DNA of 64,000 nt from Paraburkholderia aromaticivorans (GTDB taxonomy: Bacteria > Pseudomonadota > Gammaproteobacteria > Burkholderiales > Burkholderiaceae). This document shows, piece by piece, positions 1-9,318 of the stretch. The stretch lies in contig NZ_CP022990.1 in the NCBI RefSeq assembly GCF_002278075.1, positions 2,852,001-2,916,000 on the forward strand. Reading direction: 5' to 3'. Positions within the stretch are counted from its first letter, which is position 1. Each line of letters begins with the position of its first letter. The position numbers were made by a program, and so were the translations under genes. The notes beneath the pieces are model-generated. The model saw nothing but the letters and a program-made list of their open reading frames with translations, did no database searches and had not been told where the DNA came from.

Positions 1-722
1 ATGCAGGCACGCTGCACGTAGCCGGCCTGCGCACCGAAGAGATTCGGCAACGGTTGAGCGACGCGCTCGCCAGGTACTTCGTCAAACCGCAAGTGACGGT
101 GCGGATGGCGTCCTATCGGGCGCACCAGGTTTATGTGGATGGGGAAGTGCGCAGCCCCGGAGCGTTGGCCTTCAACGATGTGCCCATGACGCTCTACGAA
201 GCAGTCGGCCGCGCGGGCGGCTTCAGTGACGCAGCCGACCAGAGCGACCTCGTTCTGGTGCGTGGCGAGCAGACTCATCGCGTGAACCTGACGCAAATGC
301 TTGCTCAGGGATTAAGTCCGTCGCGCCTCTATCTGAAACCCGGCGATCTGCTGCGCGTCGTGTCGCGCGACGAAAACGACGCGTATGTGATGGGCGAAGT
401 GAACAGACCGGTCTCCGCGATTGCGCGCCGAACAGGGCGTATGACGCTCGCCGACGCGCTTTCGCAGGCCGGCAGCGTGAATGCGTCGACCGCCGACGCG
501 GCCCAGATGTTCGTGATACGCGGCTCGCTCACGGGCACGCCGCAGGTGTTTCACCTCGACGGCCATTCGCCGGTCGCTATGCTGCTCGCCAAGGATTTCG
601 AGTTGCAGCCGAAGGACGTGGTGTATGTGGACGGAAGCGGTCTCGTTCGCTTCAATCGTGTGCTGAGTCTGTTGATGCCGTTGATCAGCACGGGGTTGAC
701 CGCGGGGGTGATCGCAAAATGA
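1..722 (+). CDS. Polysaccharide export outer-membrane protein (Wza-like), 5' end missing
   Basis: The reading frame is open from base 3 of the window, so the gene starts upstream and only its last 239 codons are present. The visible part begins inside a poly-export domain (A-G-T-L-H-V-A-G-L) and continues with two SLBB-type segments (about VYVDGEVRSPGAL and AYVMGEVNRPV), the usual build of Wza export proteins that form the outer-membrane channel for capsule or exopolysaccharide. The C terminus has a short hydrophobic helix (VLSLLMPLISTGLTAGVIAK), as expected for a membrane-crossing tail. The stop overlaps the next start as ATGA, and the next two genes are the matching phosphatase and Wzc-type kinase, which supports the role. 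The signal peptide and lipobox cannot be seen. Confidence 0.9.
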   Translation, partial: AGTLHVAGLRTEEIRQRLSDALARYFVKPQVTVRMASYRAHQVYVDGEVRSPGALAFNDVPMTLYEAVGRAGGFSDAADQSDLVLVRGEQTHRVNLTQMLAQGLSPSRLYLKPGDLLRVVSRDENDAYVMGEVNRPVSAIARRTGRMTLADALSQAGSVNASTADAAQMFVIRGSLTGTPQVFHLDGHSPVAMLLAKDFELQPKDVVYVDGSGLVRFNRVLSLLMPLISTGLTAGVIAK

Positions 723-1156
723 CCCGGGTTCTGATGGTGTGTGAGGGGAATGTTTGCCGCAGTCCGGTGGCGCGGGCAATTCTCGAGCGGGCATTGCCGT
801 CCGTTGTCGTGAGTTCCGCCGGCACGCGCGCGCTCGTTGGACGGCATGCGGATCCGCTGGCGGTCGAGGTTGCGCGTGAGCACGGCGTGGATATTAGTGG
901 GCATGTGGCGGAGGCGTTGAACGACGAACACGTGCGCGCAGCGGATGTGGTGCTAACCATGACGAACACACAGCGAGCGCTGATTCTCGATCGCTTTCCG
1001 TCCGCAAGGGGGAAGGTTTTTCGGCTGGGCGAGCACGAGCAGCTTGATATTGTGGATCCGTATCAACGGCATCGTGTCATTTTTGAACTCGCCTTCGCGC
1101 AAATCGAGCACAGCGTTTTGAAATGGTGCGAAGACATTGCCAGGCTGATGCACTGA
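719..1156 (+). CDS. Low-molecular-weight protein tyrosine phosphatase (Wzb-like)
   Basis: This 145-residue protein has the family's length. The phosphate-binding loop near the N terminus reads V-C-E-G-N-V-C-R-S-P, giving the catalytic C-X5-R signature with Cys8 and Arg14, and the general-acid aspartate sits in DPYQR near residue 113. Enzymes of this family dephosphorylate the tyrosine-rich tail of the partner BY-kinase and so let the polymer chain cycle. The gene overlaps the export gene by 4 bp and ends 3 bp before the kinase gene, so the three are surely co-transcribed. The role in exopolysaccharide control is inferred from this context. Confidence 0.93.
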   Translation: MTRVLMVCEGNVCRSPVARAILERALPSVVVSSAGTRALVGRHADPLAVEVAREHGVDISGHVAEALNDEHVRAADVVLTMTNTQRALILDRFPSARGKVFRLGEHEQLDIVDPYQRHRVIFELAFAQIEHSVLKWCEDIARLMH

Positions 1157-1159
1157 ATC

Positions 1160-3370
1160 ATGAAATTACTTGATCAGGAACGTTCGGCCGACGCGCCGGG
1201 CGAAAAGGAAATCACGCTGGCCGACGTCATCGCATTGTTGGGTGAGAATCGGCTTCTGATTGCGCTGACCACCGCGGCGATGCTACTTCTCGGCGCTGCC
1301 TACGCTTTTGTGGCCACGCCGTTATATAGAGCCGACGTGATGATTCAGGTCGACAGCGCTCCCGCCAACGACACGCTCAACGACAAGCTTGGAGATCTGG
1401 CATCGCTGTTTCAGAGCAAGGCGTCGACCGACGCTGAAATTGAACTCATCCGTTCGAGGAGTGTGGTCGAAGAGACCGTCCGGAGTTTGCATCTCGACGT
1501 CAAGGCAACGCCGTACCGGCTTCCTCTGATTGGCGCTCTGGTGGCACGGTATGTTCCCGTAAGCACTCCCGCGAATCCCGTGTTTGGGATGCGTAGTTTC
1601 GCGTGGGGTGGCGAAAGTCTGGATGTGACGCAATTCGACGTCCCTGCCATGCTTTACGAGCAGTCTTTCAAATTGATGGTGGGGGCCGACCAGGCGTTCG
1701 AACTTCGCGATCCCGACGGCCGCACGGTGCTGCACGGCCATATCGGTGCCCTCGCGCAGGGTATGACACCGTATGGTCCGGTGCAACTAAGAGTGCATCG
1801 TCTGGTTGCGCGCGCCGGTACGTCGTTCAATCTGGCGAGGGCTTCGACGCAACTGACGGCAGCGGATCTGCAAAGGACGCTCGATATCGGCGAGAAAGCG
1901 AAACAGTCGGGCATTGTCGCGATTTCGCTCGAGGGCGCGGACGCCGCGAGGACCGCTGCGACCGTCAACCGAGTTGCGAGCATTTACGTTCAGCGAAATG
2001 TCGACAGGAAGTCCGCGCAGGCGCAGCAGATGTTGCAGTTCCTCAGCGAGCAACTGCCCCAATTGCGCGCCGACCTCGACGAAGCCGAGGCGAAATATAA
2101 CGCGTTCCGCACCCAGTACGGCACTGTGGATCTGGAGGCCGAAGGCAAGCTTCTGTTGCAATCGATCGTCGATAGCCAGACGAAGTTAGTCGAGCTACAG
2201 CAGCAACGTTCGGCTCTTGCGCAGCGCTACACCGCCGAACACCCGTCCGTGCAGGCAATCGACGCCCAGATCGTGGATCTGCAGAGACGGCAGGGCGTCT
2301 TCAATGCAAAAGTGGCCGCCTTGCCGAACGTTCAACAGCAGGCACTGCGTCTCCTTCGCGACGTGAAGGTCGATACAGACCTGTACACCAAGCTGCTGGA
2401 TAGCGCGCAGCAGTTGCATGTTCTGAAGGCGGGCCAGTTGGGCAACGTTCACACGGTCGACTATGCGGAGGTGGCCGAAAGACCGGTCAAGCCGAAGAAA
2501 GCCCTGGTGATTGCGTTGTCGGGCATTGTCGGTTTGCTGCTCGGATGCTCCATCGCCTTGATACGCAGCACCCAGAATCGTGGGCTCGAGACCCCGTCGG
2601 AAATCGAAGGCGCGGTTGGCGTGCCGGTGTACGCGCTTGTATCGAGGAGCACGCGGCAGCGGGCGTTGCAGCAGGCCGCGCGTGGTGGCGCTGCGGGGTT
2701 GAATGTGCTTGCGGCGGTTCAGCCTGACGATATCGCGGTCGAAGGAATCCGGAGTTTGAGAACGGCATTGCAATTCGGTCTGCTCAAATCGCACAACAAT
2801 ATCGTGATGTTGACGGGGCCGCGACCCGGTGTGGGCAAGTCATTCCTCTCCGTGAACTTGTCTGCGGTGCTATCGGCGGGTGGTAAACGCGTGCTGCTGA
2901 TCGACTCGGATATGCGTCGGGGCAATGTCCACAGGTACTTCTCGCTTCCCAGCAAACCGGGCCTGTCCGATGTGATTGGCGGAGTCGAGGCATCCAGTGC
3001 TGTCCACCGCCAGGTTCTGCCGAACCTCGACGTACTGATGAGTGGAAGCGTGGCCTCCAGTCCGGCTGAAATGCTGATGAGCGATTCCTTCGGGAAATTG
3101 CTGACGCAGTTCAGCAAGCTGTACGACGTGGTGATCGTCGATTCGCCGCCGGTGCTGGCCGTGACCGATCCGGTGCTGGTCGGCAAACACGCCGGCTTGA
3201 GATTGCTCGTCGTTCGTCACGGACGTCACTCGGCCGCCGAACTCCAGGAAAGCGCCCGCCAGTTGAGTAGTGCCGGCCGTGCCGTTGACGGTGTCTTGTT
3301 GAACGGCGTTCCCCCGCGTGCCAGCACGTACGGCGCGTTCTCCGAGTACGGGGCGGATAGGGCCAAGTGA
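1160..3370 (+). CDS. Polysaccharide co-polymerase / BY-kinase (Wzc-like)
   Basis: The 736-residue protein has an N-terminal Wzz domain with a membrane helix near residues 30-52, a coiled-coil periplasmic region with GNVR-type sequence, a second helix near residue 450, and a C-terminal cytoplasmic ATPase. In the ATPase the Walker A motif is GPRPGVGKS (about residues 553-561), Walker A' is LLIDSDMRRG and Walker B is VIVDSPP. Such proteins set chain length and drive export of Wzy-dependent polymers. The tail (ASTYGAFSEYGADRAK) holds only two tyrosines, fewer than the cluster of five to seven in E. coli Wzc, so autophosphorylation control may be reduced. An 83-bp gap separates it from the next gene. 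Confidence 0.92.
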   Translation: MKLLDQERSADAPGEKEITLADVIALLGENRLLIALTTAAMLLLGAAYAFVATPLYRADVMIQVDSAPANDTLNDKLGDLASLFQSKASTDAEIELIRSRSVVEETVRSLHLDVKATPYRLPLIGALVARYVPVSTPANPVFGMRSFAWGGESLDVTQFDVPAMLYEQSFKLMVGADQAFELRDPDGRTVLHGHIGALAQGMTPYGPVQLRVHRLVARAGTSFNLARASTQLTAADLQRTLDIGEKAKQSGIVAISLEGADAARTAATVNRVASIYVQRNVDRKSAQAQQMLQFLSEQLPQLRADLDEAEAKYNAFRTQYGTVDLEAEGKLLLQSIVDSQTKLVELQQQRSALAQRYTAEHPSVQAIDAQIVDLQRRQGVFNAKVAALPNVQQQALRLLRDVKVDTDLYTKLLDSAQQLHVLKAGQLGNVHTVDYAEVAERPVKPKKALVIALSGIVGLLLGCSIALIRSTQNRGLETPSEIEGAVGVPVYALVSRSTRQRALQQAARGGAAGLNVLAAVQPDDIAVEGIRSLRTALQFGLLKSHNNIVMLTGPRPGVGKSFLSVNLSAVLSAGGKRVLLIDSDMRRGNVHRYFSLPSKPGLSDVIGGVEASSAVHRQVLPNLDVLMSGSVASSPAEMLMSDSFGKLLTQFSKLYDVVIVDSPPVLAVTDPVLVGKHAGLRLLVVRHGRHSAAELQESARQLSSAGRAVDGVLLNGVPPRASTYGAFSEYGADRAK

Positions 3371-3453
3371 TGGATTGCGCTACTTGAAAGACGATTCGGT
3401 CCGGCTCCAGGGGAGCTGTGCGAACACAAACTGTTTACGGATAAAGAGAATAA

Positions 3454-4698
3454 ATGGATTTTGAAACTGTTTCGGTAGTGGGTCTCGGCTACATCGGGCT
3501 TCCAACGGCAGCCGCATTTGCGGCGCGCCGTAAGCGCGTAATCGGGGTAGACATCAGTCAGCACGCGGTCGACACCATCAATCGTGGTGCCATTCACATT
3601 GTCGAGCCGGAACTCGACATGCTGGTGCACGCGGCGGTAACGCAAGGCTATCTGCGTGCAACCATCACACCCGAGCCGGCAGACGCGTTTCTTATCGCGG
3701 TGCCGACGCCATTCTCGGACGGCTACAAACCTGACCTCCGCTTCATCGAGGCGGCGAGCCACGCAATTGCGCCGGTACTCAAGAAGGGTGATCTCGTGGT
3801 GCTCGAATCGACTTCGCCCGTCGGTACAACCGAACAGATGGCAGCCTGGATGGCACAGATCCGTCCCGATCTCACTTTCCCTCAACAGGCGGGCGAGCAA
3901 TCAGACATCCGCATCGCTCATTGTCCGGAGCGCGTGCTGCCGGGGCATGTGATCAGGGAGCTGGTTGAGAACGACCGGGTAATCGGCGGCATGACGCCAC
4001 GGTGCAGCGAACTGGCGCGTGAACTCTATCAAAGCTTCGTGCGCGGGGACTGCATCCTGACGGATGCCCGCACAGCCGAAATGTGCAAGCTTACCGAGAA
4101 CTCGTTCCGCGATGTGAACATCGCCTTTGCGAACGAACTCTCGATCATCTGCGACAAGCTCGACATCAACGTGTGGGAGTTGATCCGCCTTGCAAACCGG
4201 CATCCGCGCGTGAGTATTCTGCAACCGGGGCCCGGGGTGGGTGGACATTGCATTGCCGTCGACCCCTGGTTCATTGTGGATTCCGCACCGGAGCAGGCGC
4301 GCCTGATTCGAACCGCGCGAACAGTCAACGACGACAAGCCGGGCTATGTGATCGACCGCGTCGAGCGCGCGGCGCGACGCTTCAAGGATCCGGTGATTGC
4401 GTGCCTTGGACTGGCGTTCAAAGCGAATATCGACGACCTGCGCGAAAGCCCGGCGGTCGAAATCGCCAACGAACTCGCGGAGCGATTCGCGGGCCAGGTG
4501 GTGGTCGTCGAACCCAACGTCAGAACCTTGCCGGCGTCGCTCGACGGCAAGGTGAGGCTTTGTGAACTGAATGAAGCGCTGCTGGAAGCGGACATCATTG
4601 TCATTCTGGTCGACCATGCGCAGTTCCGGCGCGTGGATCCGGTTCGCTTCCAGGCGAAGGTCGTGATCGACACGCGCGGCGTGCTGGCGCATGCGTAG
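3454..4698 (+). CDS. wecC: UDP-N-acetyl-D-mannosamine dehydrogenase
   Basis: The 414-residue protein belongs to the UDP-glucose/GDP-mannose dehydrogenase family. The Rossmann motif VVGLGYIGLPTAA lies at residues 8-20, LIAVPTPF and ESTSPVGTTE follow, and the active-site cysteine sits in GPGVGGHCIAVDPWF. The closing LGLAFKANIDDLRESPA element is typical of WecC rather than UDP-glucose dehydrogenase. The enzyme oxidises UDP-ManNAc to UDP-ManNAcA, so the exported polymer probably contains mannosaminuronic acid. That last point is inference: no UDP-GlcNAc 2-epimerase gene lies in the window, so the substrate must be supplied from elsewhere. Confidence 0.88.
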   Translation: MDFETVSVVGLGYIGLPTAAAFAARRKRVIGVDISQHAVDTINRGAIHIVEPELDMLVHAAVTQGYLRATITPEPADAFLIAVPTPFSDGYKPDLRFIEAASHAIAPVLKKGDLVVLESTSPVGTTEQMAAWMAQIRPDLTFPQQAGEQSDIRIAHCPERVLPGHVIRELVENDRVIGGMTPRCSELARELYQSFVRGDCILTDARTAEMCKLTENSFRDVNIAFANELSIICDKLDINVWELIRLANRHPRVSILQPGPGVGGHCIAVDPWFIVDSAPEQARLIRTARTVNDDKPGYVIDRVERAARRFKDPVIACLGLAFKANIDDLRESPAVEIANELAERFAGQVVVVEPNVRTLPASLDGKVRLCELNEALLEADIIVILVDHAQFRRVDPVRFQAKVVIDTRGVLAHA

Positions 4699-4737
4699 TC
4701 CGGCGCGCCTTTCAACCTTCGCACGCAGAGGAAACGC

Positions 4738-6039
4738 GTGAGCGATCAACATGCAACGCACGCGGATCCGGCTGTGAAAGCGTCTCGCATCCGCACGAAC
4801 CTTCTCGCCATGATGGTGTGGCAAGTCGGCAATTATCTTGTGCCGCTGGCGACGTTTCCTTATCTGACGCGCGTGCTCGGTCCGGCGCAGTTCGGTGTGC
4901 TGGGCTATGCGACGGCGATCGCAACGTACGGTGTGCTGGTGACGGAGTGGGGATTTTTTCTCAGCGGTCCGAAGGCTGTGGTCGAACGTCGAGGGCAACC
5001 GGGAGCACTTAACGAGCTCGTCTGGTCGACAATGATCGCGAAAGCGTGCCTGTGCTCGCTCTCATTCGGAGTGCTGCTGGTCGTCGTTTACTTTGATCGC
5101 AAGCTGGCTTCGGTCTTTCCCGTGGTACTCGCCGCATGGCCGATGGCGGTCGGCAACGTTTTTACACTGAACTGGTTGTTACAGGGACTCGAGCGGTTCC
5201 CGGTATTTGCGACAGTGGCGTTGGCGGGACGCATTAGCGCCTTGCCGCTGACGTTCGTCTTCGTTCGCCATAGCGACGATGTTGCTTTCGCAGCCGCAAT
5301 CCAGGGGGTGAGCGCGCTTTTGACGGGAATGTTTTCCCTGATTGCCGCATGGCGCCTCGGCGTTTTGCGGCTTCCGTGCGCATCGGTGCTTTCGGTCTGC
5401 CAGCGCATTCGGGAGAGCGCCGACATGTTCATTTCTTCAGCATCTGTGAGTCTTTTCGGCGTAACGAACGCAGTCATTCTTGCGTCGCTGACGACGCCGT
5501 ATCAGGTGGGCGTCTATACGGCCGCCGAGAAGCTGAAGACCGTTGCCAACATGGTGCCGGCCCAAATCAACACGGTTTGCTACCCGCGTATCGCTTCGCT
5601 GTTCCGCGCGCAGCCCCGGTCGGCTGCCCGGCTTACGGCGATTGGCGCGCTCGCCGTAGTGTCGGCGTCGCTTGCCGGACTGGCCGTCATCGCCTATGCA
5701 TCGTCACCGCTGACTACATTGATCCTGGGTGCCGGCTATACAGGTGCCGCGTCGCTGCTCAAGCTGCTTTGCCTTGCGACCGTGTTCGGCAATCTCGCCT
5801 ATTTGCTGGGTTTGCAGGTACTGGTGCAGTTCGGGAACGTCCGTGTCCGGTCGTTGCTGATGCTGGCAGCCGGCGTGCTGAACGTTGGACTCGCGATCGT
5901 TTTGACGCCGCGTTTCGGGGCCGAGGGCGCGGCGGCGTCGCTTCTCGCCGCGGAGGCGGCGTTGCTTGGCGCGTATGTGTCGATGATTTTGAGCAAACCA
6001 TTGCTGCGGCACCACTTTACCCAATTGTGGATTCGATGA
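4738..6039 (+). CDS. Polysaccharide flippase (Wzx-like, MATE/PST superfamily)
   Basis: The 433-residue product is strongly hydrophobic with about 12 predicted membrane segments. The N-terminal stretch with YLTRVLGPAQFGVLGYATAI is the hallmark of PST-family flippases, which move undecaprenyl-linked repeat units across the inner membrane. The start is a GTG preceded by AGAGGAAA, chosen because the family motif begins within about 50 residues of it. It lies 39 bp after wecC and overlaps the next gene by 4 bp. Substrate identity cannot be read from the sequence. Confidence 0.88.
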   Translation: MSDQHATHADPAVKASRIRTNLLAMMVWQVGNYLVPLATFPYLTRVLGPAQFGVLGYATAIATYGVLVTEWGFFLSGPKAVVERRGQPGALNELVWSTMIAKACLCSLSFGVLLVVVYFDRKLASVFPVVLAAWPMAVGNVFTLNWLLQGLERFPVFATVALAGRISALPLTFVFVRHSDDVAFAAAIQGVSALLTGMFSLIAAWRLGVLRLPCASVLSVCQRIRESADMFISSASVSLFGVTNAVILASLTTPYQVGVYTAAEKLKTVANMVPAQINTVCYPRIASLFRAQPRSAARLTAIGALAVVSASLAGLAVIAYASSPLTTLILGAGYTGAASLLKLLCLATVFGNLAYLLGLQVLVQFGNVRVRSLLMLAAGVLNVGLAIVLTPRFGAEGAAASLLAAEAALLGAYVSMILSKPLLRHHFTQLWIR

Positions 6040-6863
6040 TGCAAAGCCTGGTACCTGTTCATATCGTATCCCTGTCCCGTTCCGGCCGTCGCGACGCCAT
6101 CGCCCGGGTACTCGCCGATCGGGGCGCCACGTATTTCATCGAGGAGGCAGTCGATGGGCGTGCTCTTACGCAAAGCGAACTGGATGCCGCTTACGACGAT
6201 ACGGCGGCTTGCCGTCGTTACGGACGCTCGATGACCCGCGCAGAGGTGGCGTGCTTCATGAGCCATCGTTCGGTGTGGCGCAAGATCGTCGAGTCGGGGC
6301 GTGCTGCGGTGATCCTCGAAGACGACGCGATTCTCGAGCCCGCATTTTTCGAGGGCGTGTTGCGTGCGAACGACTCGGAGTTGTCGGCCATTGCCGACAT
6401 TGTTTTGCTTGGACGATCCAAGTTGCGCCGCGCCGACGCATCGTGGACCTACTTTAATGAGCCGCTCAGACGGGTCACCGGGGTTGGTGGACTGCGTGTC
6501 GGTCTTCCGTTCAAGCAGTGGACGTCGGGATCCGTGGGCTACTGGATCTCCGCGCGAGGCGCCGGTCAGGCGCTCGCGTACTCGTATGGCCCAGTCGGTG
6601 CCTTGCTCGACGACTGGCCATGGCATCGCGACTCGGGCGGTGCTCGCGTAGTCGAATTGCGTCCCTATGCAGTGTGGGAGGACTTCGAACGGTTGCCAAG
6701 CAGTATCGATGAGGAACGTAGAGCGCGTATAAGGTCGCGCGCGTCGTTGCACGATGCCGCACTTTGGCCGCTGCGTCTCGCGCGCACGGTGGCTCGTTGG
6801 AGTGTGGTTGCACTGCAGCGGCTTTCGTTCGTCAACGATGCGGGAAGCGTGCGTCATGATTGA
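6036..6863 (+). CDS. Glycosyltransferase family 25 protein
   Basis: The 275-residue protein opens with a beta strand VPVHIVSLSRSGRR, followed by CFMSHRSVWRKI and the acidic motif VILEDDAIL. These are the recognisable blocks of family 25 transferases, best known from lipo-oligosaccharide galactosyltransferases. Its start (ATGATG) overlaps the flippase stop, so translation is probably coupled. It should add a sugar to the repeat unit on the cytoplasmic face. Donor and linkage are unknown. The frame is open some 690 bp further upstream, but that part lies antiparallel in frame to the flippase gene and is not coding. Confidence 0.85.
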   Translation: MMQSLVPVHIVSLSRSGRRDAIARVLADRGATYFIEEAVDGRALTQSELDAAYDDTAACRRYGRSMTRAEVACFMSHRSVWRKIVESGRAAVILEDDAILEPAFFEGVLRANDSELSAIADIVLLGRSKLRRADASWTYFNEPLRRVTGVGGLRVGLPFKQWTSGSVGYWISARGAGQALAYSYGPVGALLDDWPWHRDSGGARVVELRPYAVWEDFERLPSSIDEERRARIRSRASLHDAALWPLRLARTVARWSVVALQRLSFVNDAGSVRHD

Positions 6864-8166
6864 AGACCTATCCTTGCAGCGCAGGGGCGGATTGACGGTA
6901 CAGAAGCCGACACGCCGGCCCCGACCGTCATTGATATGGATTGTGTTTGCCGGAGGTCTCGCGCTGTCACCCTTCGCGGACTACCTGTCAGTGCGGGCAG
7001 CGCACGGATTCGAGACCGCGGGCGGTGACGCGCGTTACTCGCTGTTCGTCCGCGGGGGCATGGTGACCGGGCTGCTACTGTTTCTGCTGGCGAGCGGTCG
7101 CACCAGGCTTTCAAGTTGGCATACGGCGCTCCTGCCTGTGCTGGCGATCATTGCTTCGGCTGGGACGTACGCATTCGGGGATGTGACGATAGCCGAATTC
7201 ACGCAGCAGACGGTTTTTGTTCTCAAGGTCTTCTCCTTTTTTGTCTGTCTTGCAGCCCTCTCGCGAATGAGTGACAGGCAACTCGAGAGGCTCGAGCCGA
7301 TTGTGCGCTTCACGCTATTTGCGTATGCGTTGGCAATCGTGGCGGGCGCGGTGTTCTCGATTGATATGTTTCGTAGCTACTGGGCTGAAACGCAGATCCG
7401 CGCTGGCTACAAGGGCATTGTGTACGCGCAGAACGAAGCTTCTGCGCTGATGATCGTGGGGCTCGGCTATACCCTGCTGAAAGTGATGAAATCGGGCTGG
7501 TCGGCATGGAATGGCGCTCTGTCAGCGAGCATCGTGCTGGCTTCCTGCCTTGTAGGCACCAAAGCCGCGATGGTCGGAGCGGTTGCCATGACATGTTCGT
7601 ACTTCTACTGCCGATACGGCGTGCTTCAGGCGACCGTCCGCACACTGGCGCTCATCGCAGTATTGATTGGCGCCGCGGTGGCCGCCTACGTGTCGCTGCC
7701 GGGCGTACGAAGCGCCGTCGATCTCAGTGTGCAATATTTTATGTATCAGCATGACCACGCGGGTGACGGCGGAGTGCTCACCATGGTTTTGTCCGGCCGT
7801 GATGTCAAGTTTTCGACTGTGTGGGATGACGTGGCGAGCGAGGGCTTCGTGCCGCTGCTAACGGGCGGTTATCCGGTAGTGCGCTATCTGGTTGAGATCG
7901 ACGTGCCGGATCTGGTGTTGGCAATGGGTTTGCCAGTCTCTATTTACTATCTTTGGGGCGTGGGCAAGGCATTTGTACATCGCGGAAACGGAGCGGTGCC
8001 GGCCTTTGGAAAGTGGTTTTGTATCGTCTTGATGGCAACGGCTTGCACCGCGGGGCACGTGCTTGTCTCAGCAGTCGTGAGCCCGTACCTGGCCATGGTC
8101 GCTGTGCTCGTCGAACGTGCCGCTGCAGATCGCCACCCTCTAACAAGAGGAGCGGACGATGAGTGA
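6856..8166 (+). CDS. O-antigen/exopolysaccharide polymerase (Wzy-like)
   Basis: The 436-residue protein has 10-12 hydrophobic segments and a large polar loop (about residues 295-370) that contains the stretch DVKFSTVWDDVASEGFVPLLTGG. This layout, poor sequence conservation and the position beside a flippase point to the polymerase that joins repeat units in the periplasm. The start ATG lies inside the end of the glycosyltransferase gene (8-bp overlap). The assignment rests on topology and context because polymerases share little sequence; a Wzy or ligase of another subfamily cannot be excluded. Confidence 0.78.
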   Translation: MIEDLSLQRRGGLTVQKPTRRPRPSLIWIVFAGGLALSPFADYLSVRAAHGFETAGGDARYSLFVRGGMVTGLLLFLLASGRTRLSSWHTALLPVLAIIASAGTYAFGDVTIAEFTQQTVFVLKVFSFFVCLAALSRMSDRQLERLEPIVRFTLFAYALAIVAGAVFSIDMFRSYWAETQIRAGYKGIVYAQNEASALMIVGLGYTLLKVMKSGWSAWNGALSASIVLASCLVGTKAAMVGAVAMTCSYFYCRYGVLQATVRTLALIAVLIGAAVAAYVSLPGVRSAVDLSVQYFMYQHDHAGDGGVLTMVLSGRDVKFSTVWDDVASEGFVPLLTGGYPVVRYLVEIDVPDLVLAMGLPVSIYYLWGVGKAFVHRGNGAVPAFGKWFCIVLMATACTAGHVLVSAVVSPYLAMVAVLVERAAADRHPLTRGADDE

Positions 8167-9313
8167 TCGGCGGGGCAATCACGCACACTTGCCTCATGAC
8201 GCAGCCCCTTTACGCGTGCTGCACGTGGGGCCGGGACAAGGTCAGCGAGGCGGCATCGCCTCTGTTCTCGCTGAGCTGGGTGCGCAACGGGGAAGGTTTC
8301 GGCATGCGGGCATAGTTGTGACTATCTTCGAAACACATGGTTTCGAGAACATAAGATCACTGCTGTCTTTCCTGCTAATGGATATTCCGCGCTTTCTATT
8401 CGCGATGCTAAAAGGTGTCGACCTGATTCATTTCCATGTGTCGGTTCGAGGTTCGTTCTACCGGAAATTCATGTTGTATCTGCTTGCGCGGCTTTGCGGC
8501 AAGAAAACAATCTTTCATCTGCATGCAGGTAATTTCCAATATTTTTTGACCCGTAGTGGGTGGGCTACTCGCAAGGCGGTGCTGTGCTTCGTTCGCGGAG
8601 CAGACGCGGTGGTGGCTGTGTCATCGGCAATTGCGACGGAGCTCAAGAGGCATCAGGGCGCGGCGCGCAATCTGTATGTGATCGGGAACACCGCGTATGG
8701 CGCCCAATTGGCGGCAGGTGCGGCCTTACGTGATTCCCATGACGCCAAGGGCGCGGACATGACGCCCTATGTCGCTTTTGCCGGTCGATTCACCGAGGGC
8801 AAGGGGCTCGACGAGTTACTGAGGGCGGTTGCGTCCGTGAATCGACGGGGTCTTCAAGTTCAACTACGGTTGGCAGGTACCGGTGATACGAATAGATGGA
8901 CTCGCGCGGCGATCGATTACGGCGTGTGCGACCAGGTCCACTTTGTCGGTTGGTTGCAGGGCGATGCAAAGCTCGCGTTCTATCGGGACGCGGCCGTGTT
9001 TTGCATGCCGAGTCATTTTGAAGCGTTCGGCATCTCGACCCTGGAGGCCATGTTTATCGGTTGCCCCGTGATCGGTACGCGGGTCGGCGGTTTCCTCGAT
9101 CTGGTCGAGGAAGGAGTGACTGGCTATCTCGTCGGTTGTGGCGACGCTGACGAACTCGCGGAAAGGATCCTGCAACTGGTGGAGAGCCCCGATCTTGCCC
9201 GTGCGATGGGGCGGCAAGCCGTATCGAGAGCCTCGAGCCGCTATTCGGTTGACGCGATTGTCAGTCAGTATGTTCGCTGCTATCGGAACGTGGGCGAATC
9301 CAAAGGGGAGTGA
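8159..9313 (+). CDS. Glycosyltransferase family 4 (GT-B fold)
   Basis: The 384-residue protein begins with LRVLHVGPGQGQRGGIASVL, the usual acceptor-side opening of family 4. The C-terminal half has YVAFAGRFTEGKGLDELL, then the EX7E-type donor motif in CMPSHFEAFGISTLEAM, followed by GTRVGGFLDLVEEGVTGYLV. It should transfer a nucleotide-activated sugar to the lipid-linked repeat unit at the inner membrane. The gene overlaps the polymerase gene by 8 bp, continuing the run of coupled genes. The sugar is not predictable. Confidence 0.88.
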   Translation: MSDRRGNHAHLPHDAAPLRVLHVGPGQGQRGGIASVLAELGAQRGRFRHAGIVVTIFETHGFENIRSLLSFLLMDIPRFLFAMLKGVDLIHFHVSVRGSFYRKFMLYLLARLCGKKTIFHLHAGNFQYFLTRSGWATRKAVLCFVRGADAVVAVSSAIATELKRHQGAARNLYVIGNTAYGAQLAAGAALRDSHDAKGADMTPYVAFAGRFTEGKGLDELLRAVASVNRRGLQVQLRLAGTGDTNRWTRAAIDYGVCDQVHFVGWLQGDAKLAFYRDAAVFCMPSHFEAFGISTLEAMFIGCPVIGTRVGGFLDLVEEGVTGYLVGCGDADELAERILQLVESPDLARAMGRQAVSRASSRYSVDAIVSQYVRCYRNVGESKGE

Positions 9314-9318
9314 CTTGT

